Assembly (NCBI RefSeq): GCF_003663885.1
Contig: NZ_RCCE01000006.1
Coordinates: 62,001-126,000, forward strand
DNA length: 64,000 nucleotides
Direction: 5' to 3'
Source of the DNA: Litoreibacter meonggei
GTDB lineage: Bacteria; Pseudomonadota; Alphaproteobacteria; Rhodobacterales; Rhodobacteraceae
The translations under genes were made by a program, and so were the position numbers. The notes below the pieces were generated by a model that saw nothing but the letters and a program-made list of their open reading frames with translations, was not told the DNA's origin and ran no database searches. The first letter of the stretch is position 1. Every line of letters starts with the position of its first letter. Shown piece after piece: positions 60,408-64,000 of this stretch.

Positions 60408-60898
60408 CGCACCAGCTTCCTTGCCTTTTTCACCAGCATTCCCCGCTTGGTGCGGCTCAGGTGATCGAAGTACATCTTGCCCCGCAGGTGGTCGATCTGG
60501 TGCTGCACCGAGGTCGCCCAGAGCCCGACAAAATCGCGCTCCTCAACCTCACCCACCGCGTTCAAAAACCGAACCGTCACCGCGCGCGGCCGCTCGACCA
60601 CGGCCGAAACACCCGGCAAATTCGGGGACGCCTCGTCATGCTCCCGCATCTGCCCGCTGGCATGCAGCACCTCCGGGTTCGCCATCAACACAGCCTGCCC
60701 CCGCGCTTCCGACGCATCCACGACGGCCAGCCGCTGCATCACGCCGATCTGCACTGCCGCCAGCCCCACGCCGGGCATCGCGTCCATGGTCTCGACCATA
60801 TCGGCCCAGATTGCGCGGGTCTCGTCGGTGACCAACGCCACATCCGCCGCGACACTGCGCAAGCGCTTGTCGGGCCACATCACGAACGGGCGCTTCAT
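60404..60898 (-). CDS. Degenerate peptide deformylase paralogue
   Basis: A 164-residue protein plainly related to peptide deformylase over its full length, but with broken active-site motifs. Motif 1 is GVGLAAVQ (residues 43-50), almost normal. Motif 2, E-G-C-L-S in real enzymes, reads E-A-S-P-N (residues 89-93), so the metal-ligand Cys is Ser91. Motif 3, H-E-x-D-H, reads H-Q-I-D-H (133-137), so the catalytic Glu is Gln134. The two His ligands remain. Such a protein should not deformylate peptides; it may bind the ribosome exit site, nascent chains or another deformylase. The frame is intact and overlaps both neighbours by four bases, so it is under selection to stay open. Confidence 0.85.
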   Translation of the reverse strand: MKRPFVMWPDKRLRSVAADVALVTDETRAIWADMVETMDAMPGVGLAAVQIGVMQRLAVVDASEARGQAVLMANPEVLHASGQMREHDEASPNLPGVSAVVERPRAVTVRFLNAVGEVEERDFVGLWATSVQHQIDHLRGKMYFDHLSRTKRGMLVKKARKLVR

Positions 60899-61350
60899 GC
60901 TTTATCCTCGTAATCCACGATCAGAACCCCGTCGAGATGGTCAATTTCGTGCAGCACGCAGGCCGCCGCGAAACCTTTGAACCCGCCCCGCCGCTGCGCG
61001 CCTTGCGCGTCGGTCCATGTCACCTCGATACGCTCGGGCCGCTCCACCCACACAGGATGGTCCGCTATCGACAGGCAGCCCTCCTCGTTGCGCTGCGTCT
61101 CGGGCGATCGTGACAGAATTTCGGGGTTGATCATCACAACAGGGCTTCGCTCCCCCTCTTTCCAGGTGCAGTCCATCACGAACAGCCGGATCAGCCGCCC
61201 CACCTGAGGCGCGGCCAGCCCACGCCCGGATGCGGCATACATCGTCTCGAACATCTCGGCGATCAGCCCGCCAAGCTCCGCTACGTCGAAAACCGGCGCG
61301 CATAACTGTCTCAGCCTCGGGTCGGGATGCTGCACAATCGGCAGGATCAT
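60895..61350 (-). CDS. def: Peptide deformylase, second copy
   Basis: A 151-residue deformylase. All three motifs are complete: GRGLAAPQ (residues 42-49), E-E-G-C-L-S with Cys92, and H-E-I-D-H (134-138). It is shorter at the C-terminus than the first copy and more divergent, with Arg43 in place of the usual Ile/Val in motif 1. It may be specialised. It overlaps the gene before and after it by four bases. Confidence 0.9.
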   Translation of the reverse strand: MILPIVQHPDPRLRQLCAPVFDVAELGGLIAEMFETMYAASGRGLAAPQVGRLIRLFVMDCTWKEGERSPVVMINPEILSRSPETQRNEEGCLSIADHPVWVERPERIEVTWTDAQGAQRRGGFKGFAAACVLHEIDHLDGVLIVDYEDKA

Positions 61351-61868
61351 CCGGCGCGGGCCATTTCGCGCTTCAGCTTGACCATCTTGCGGGTAATCAT
61401 CTGGCGTTTCAGCGGGCGCAGGTAGTCGATGAACAGCTTGCCCTCAAGGTGGTCGATCTCGTGCTGTACGCAGGTGGCCCACAGCCCGTCAAAGGTCTCT
61501 TCCTGCAACGCCCCGTCGCGGTCAATCCAGCGCACGGTCACGTCCGCAGGGCGGGTCACGTCGGCATATTGCTCGGGGATCGACAGGCAGCCCTCCTCGT
61601 AGGTGTTCTCTTCCTCCGACGAGGCGATAACCTCGGGGTTGAACATCACCAGCGGGCGGGGGCTTTCGCCCTCTTTCTTGATGCAGTCCAGCACGATCAG
61701 CCGGTCCATCACGCCGACCTGCGGCGCGGCCAGACCGATGCCCGGCGCGTCATACATGGTCTCCAGCATGTCGTCCGCCAGTTCCCGCAGCGCGTCCGAG
61801 ACGTCGACGACAGGTTTGGCCACTTTTTTCAGGCGCGGGTCGGGGTGGATCAGGATCGGGCGTTTCAT
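61347..61868 (-). CDS. def: Peptide deformylase, canonical copy
   Basis: A 173-residue deformylase starting at 61868 (MKRPILIHPDPRLKKVAKPV); the open frame upstream runs into non-coding sequence. The motifs are canonical: GIGLAAPQ (43-50), E-E-G-C-L-S with Cys94 and H-E-I-D-H (136-140), with QYADVTRPADVTVRW between. This is the likely housekeeping enzyme that removes the formyl group from nascent proteins, and the first gene of the def-def-def-fmt operon. Confidence 0.95.
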   Translation of the reverse strand: MKRPILIHPDPRLKKVAKPVVDVSDALRELADDMLETMYDAPGIGLAAPQVGVMDRLIVLDCIKKEGESPRPLVMFNPEVIASSEEENTYEEGCLSIPEQYADVTRPADVTVRWIDRDGALQEETFDGLWATCVQHEIDHLEGKLFIDYLRPLKRQMITRKMVKLKREMARAG

Positions 61869-62021
61869 GCCGCTCAGATAACCGTTCCCGCCCTTCGGAA
61901 CAAGAGCTTCGGGCCGAACTCCGCCCGACCAGAGCACACCATGATGGCATCTCTGATTTTGGCACTTGCAGCGCTTCGGGAATCCCGCGACCTTGCGCCC
62001 GATAACAAGGAGAACTGATCC

Positions 62022-63191
62022 ATGAGTTTCGACACCCCGATCGACCGCCGCGGCACCCATTCCTCCAAATGGGACAAGATGGAGGCGATATACGGCGTCT
62101 CCCCCGATGACGGCCTTGCAATGTGGGTGGCGGACATGGACTTCCGCCCGCCGCAATGTGTGCAGGACGCGGTCAAGGCGATGTACGAACACGGTGTCTA
62201 CGGCTACTACGGTGACGAAACCGCATATCGCGCGGCAATCCAGTGGTGGATGAAAAACCGCCACGGCTGGGCGCTGAACCCCGACCATATCTTCACCACC
62301 CACGGGCTGGTGAATGGCACGGCCATGTGCCTCGATGCGTTCACCAAACCCGGCGACGGTATCGTGCTGTTCACACCCGTCTACCACGCCTTCGCCCGCG
62401 TCATCAAAGCCGCAGGCCGCGACGTGGTGGAGTGTCAGCTGGTCAATTCGGACGGCCGCTACGAGATGGATTTCGACGCCTATGACGCGCAGATGACGGG
62501 CAAGGAGACCATGCTGATCCTGTGTTCGCCGCACAACCCCTGCGGGCGCGTCTGGACCAAAGCGGAACTGCAAGCCGTCGCCGCCTTCGCCAAACGCCAC
62601 GACCTCATTCTGGTGTCCGACGAAATCCACCACGACCTCGTCTACCCCAGCCACACGCATATCCCGATGGCAACCTTGCCGGGCATCGAGGACCGGCTAG
62701 TGATGATGACAGCGGCGACCAAGACCTTCAACATCGCGGGCTCTCACGCTGGCAATGTCATCATCGCGGACCCGGACCTGCGGGCCCGCTTCGCAAGCCG
62801 CATGGCCGCGATGGGCATCAGTGCCAACAGCTTCGGCCTGTTTATGGCCACCGCCGCCTATTCCCCCGAAGGGGCCGCGTGGGTTGACGCGCTGGTCGAC
62901 TATCTCGACACCAATCGCAAAATCTTCGACGCAGGGATCAACGCCATCCCCGGTCTTGCCTCCATGCAGATGGAATCAACCTATCTTGCTTGGGTCGATT
63001 TTTCCGGCACCGGCATGAGCCGCGCCGAGTTTACCAACCGCACGCAGGACACCGCCAAAATCGCCGCAAGCCACGGCCAGACCTTCGGCACGGGTGGCGA
63101 GGAGTTCATGCGCTTCAACATCGGCGCACCACGCGCGGTCATCGAAGATGCCGTCGCGCGCATGCAGACCGCGTTCGCGGACCTGCAATAA
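62022..63191 (+). CDS. MalY/PatB-type aminotransferase-like C-S lyase
   Basis: A 389-residue fold-type I PLP enzyme of the MalY/PatB group. The start MSFDTPIDRRGTHSSKWDKM and MWVADMDFRPPQCV are typical of the group; CSPHNPCGRVWTKAEL and VSDEIHHDLVYPSHTHIPMA follow, and the PLP lysine is in MTAATKTFNIAGSHAG (near residue 233). Enzymes of this group cleave C-S bonds (cystathionine beta-lyase activity), and in Roseobacter-group bacteria such genes are also linked to sulfur metabolism. AAGGAG lies about nine bases before the ATG. It is divergent from the def operon. Confidence 0.88.
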   Translation: MSFDTPIDRRGTHSSKWDKMEAIYGVSPDDGLAMWVADMDFRPPQCVQDAVKAMYEHGVYGYYGDETAYRAAIQWWMKNRHGWALNPDHIFTTHGLVNGTAMCLDAFTKPGDGIVLFTPVYHAFARVIKAAGRDVVECQLVNSDGRYEMDFDAYDAQMTGKETMLILCSPHNPCGRVWTKAELQAVAAFAKRHDLILVSDEIHHDLVYPSHTHIPMATLPGIEDRLVMMTAATKTFNIAGSHAGNVIIADPDLRARFASRMAAMGISANSFGLFMATAAYSPEGAAWVDALVDYLDTNRKIFDAGINAIPGLASMQMESTYLAWVDFSGTGMSRAEFTNRTQDTAKIAASHGQTFGTGGEEFMRFNIGAPRAVIEDAVARMQTAFADLQ

Positions 63192-63196
63192 GCGCA

Positions 63197-64000
63197 TCAC
63201 TCGCGGGCGCGCAAAACCTGTGCTGGCCGCGTGGCAAGGGGGCGCCATGCAAACATCAGCCCGGTTGCCAACGTGGCCAGAATGCCGCCCGTGATGATCG
63301 CTACGGCAGAGCCGACAGCGATCTGGAAATCCGACTCCATGACGAAAACCATAACCCCCCATCCGGCCGCAATACCGGTCACCAGTGCGATCCCACCAGC
63401 CGTCAGGCCCAACAGCGCCGAACGTAGCGCGAAGTTGCCCAGCACCGCAGCGCGTGACGCGCCCAGCGTCTTCAGCACAGCGCCTTCATAAACCCGCGCC
63501 TTTTCTCCAGCGGCAGCCGTGCCGATCAACACGATGCCCCCCGTGACCAACGTCGCCAACGCGCCGTAGGTGATCGCCGCCGCGATGCCTTGCAGAACCT
63601 CGCTGACACGGTCGATTGCGTCACGCACGCGGATCGCGGTGATATTCGGATAGGTCTTCGCCATGTCGCGCAAAATCGCGCCTTCATCGGCTTCCTCGGC
63701 GTAGATCGTGGCGATATGCGTGTGCGGTGCACCCCGAAGCGCCGCCGCATTCATCGACAGCACGAACCCGAGCCCTCCGGTCGAGAAATTAACCTCGCGA
63801 AAGCTGGTAATCGTGGCGGTGATGTCGCGCCCCAGCACGTTGACGGTCAGGGTGTCACCCAGTTTCAAACCAAGCTCCTCCGCTTCCTCGGCGGCAAAGC
63901 TGATCTGTGGGTTGCCCTCGTACCCTTTGCCCCACCATGCGCCTGCCGTAATGTCGGTCCCTGCCGGCAACGCATCCGCATAGGTCACGCCGCGATCACC
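63197..64000 (-). CDS. FtsX-like ABC permease, N-terminal part outside window
   Basis: The frame is open to the right edge (268 residues seen). Near the C-terminus there are three long hydrophobic helices: AAAITYGALATLVTGGIVLI, then ALLGLTAGGIALVTGIAAGW and VAIITGGILATLATGLMFAW, and the final LATRPAQVLRARE is the typical YbbP/FtsX permease end. The soluble stretch before them is the periplasmic MacB-like part. These proteins work with an ATPase in export or envelope remodelling; the ATPase gene is not seen here. Convergent with the lyase, five bases apart. Confidence 0.9.
   Translation of the reverse strand, partial: GDRGVTYADALPAGTDITAGAWWGKGYEGNPQISFAAEEAEELGLKLGDTLTVNVLGRDITATITSFREVNFSTGGLGFVLSMNAAALRGAPHTHIATIYAEEADEGAILRDMAKTYPNITAIRVRDAIDRVSEVLQGIAAAITYGALATLVTGGIVLIGTAAAGEKARVYEGAVLKTLGASRAAVLGNFALRSALLGLTAGGIALVTGIAAGWGVMVFVMESDFQIAVGSAVAIITGGILATLATGLMFAWRPLATRPAQVLRARE

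Noticed and set aside
61941-62018. 25-codon frame (starting MMASLILALAALRE) just before the MalY/PatB-type gene
   Set aside because: It could be a leader peptide, but it has no ribosome site of its own and its last codons are simply the leader of the downstream gene; not enough support.

Overview
The window is a chromosomal segment of an alphaproteobacterium, most likely a Rhodobacterales (Roseobacter-group) species. Pointers are the pckA / chvI-chvG-hprK-rapZ-EIIA-HPr arrangement with a short HprK, a methylsuccinyl-CoA dehydrogenase (ethylmalonyl-CoA pathway), RNase adaptor RapZ with the alphaproteobacterial-type P-loop, a Hint-domain protein and a DUF6473-type protein. No insertion sequence, prophage, integrase, rRNA operon or CRISPR array was seen; one tRNA (Trp) is present.

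Left third (1-21 kb): the tuf - tRNA-Trp - secE - nusG - rplKA - rplJL - rpoBC translation/transcription cluster, read on the minus strand. The usual gene order is kept but accessory genes are wedged into it: a Hint-domain protein between rplA and rplJ, a Cys/Met-metabolism PLP enzyme between nusG and secE, a secreted protein and an alpha/beta hydrolase between secE and the tRNA, and two very small exported-peptide candidates plus a CatB-type acetyltransferase between the tRNA and tuf. Intrinsic terminators delimit the units, and an L10-type leader precedes rplJ.

Middle (21-42.6 kb): cytochrome P450, parC, an SH3 protein, a short-chain dehydrogenase, then an energy/carbon block: HIG1-type protein, cobalamin adenosyltransferase, etfBA, 3-hydroxybutyryl-CoA dehydrogenase. 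The regulatory block ptsH-EIIA-rapZ-hprK-chvG-chvI lies divergent from pckA, whose upstream region holds a LacI-type palindrome. The methylsuccinyl-CoA dehydrogenase gene mcd follows; its electrons would go to the EtfAB encoded 11 kb away, and the cobalamin adenosyltransferase would serve the B12-dependent mutases of the same pathway.

Right third (42.6-64 kb): a 14-gene minus-strand run from folK through rpoZ, rsh, pdxJ, acpS, two tandem lepB genes, rnc and era to recO, mostly with 4-8 nt overlaps. A plus-strand overlapping run follows: ispH, serine hydrolase, LysE-type exporter, DUF3429, methyltransferase, rnhA, TRIC channel. Converging on it is def-def-def-fmt, in which the fmt-proximal deformylase has lost the metal-ligand Cys and the catalytic Glu. 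A MalY/PatB-type lyase and the end of an FtsX-like permease close the window.

The most noteworthy points are the degenerate deformylase in a three-gene def array, a 155-bp almost identical tract shared by the two signal peptidase genes, a 53-residue exported peptide gene with a strong ribosome site and a perfect 12-bp hairpin, and the Hint-domain gene set inside the ribosomal/RNA polymerase cluster as its own transcription unit.
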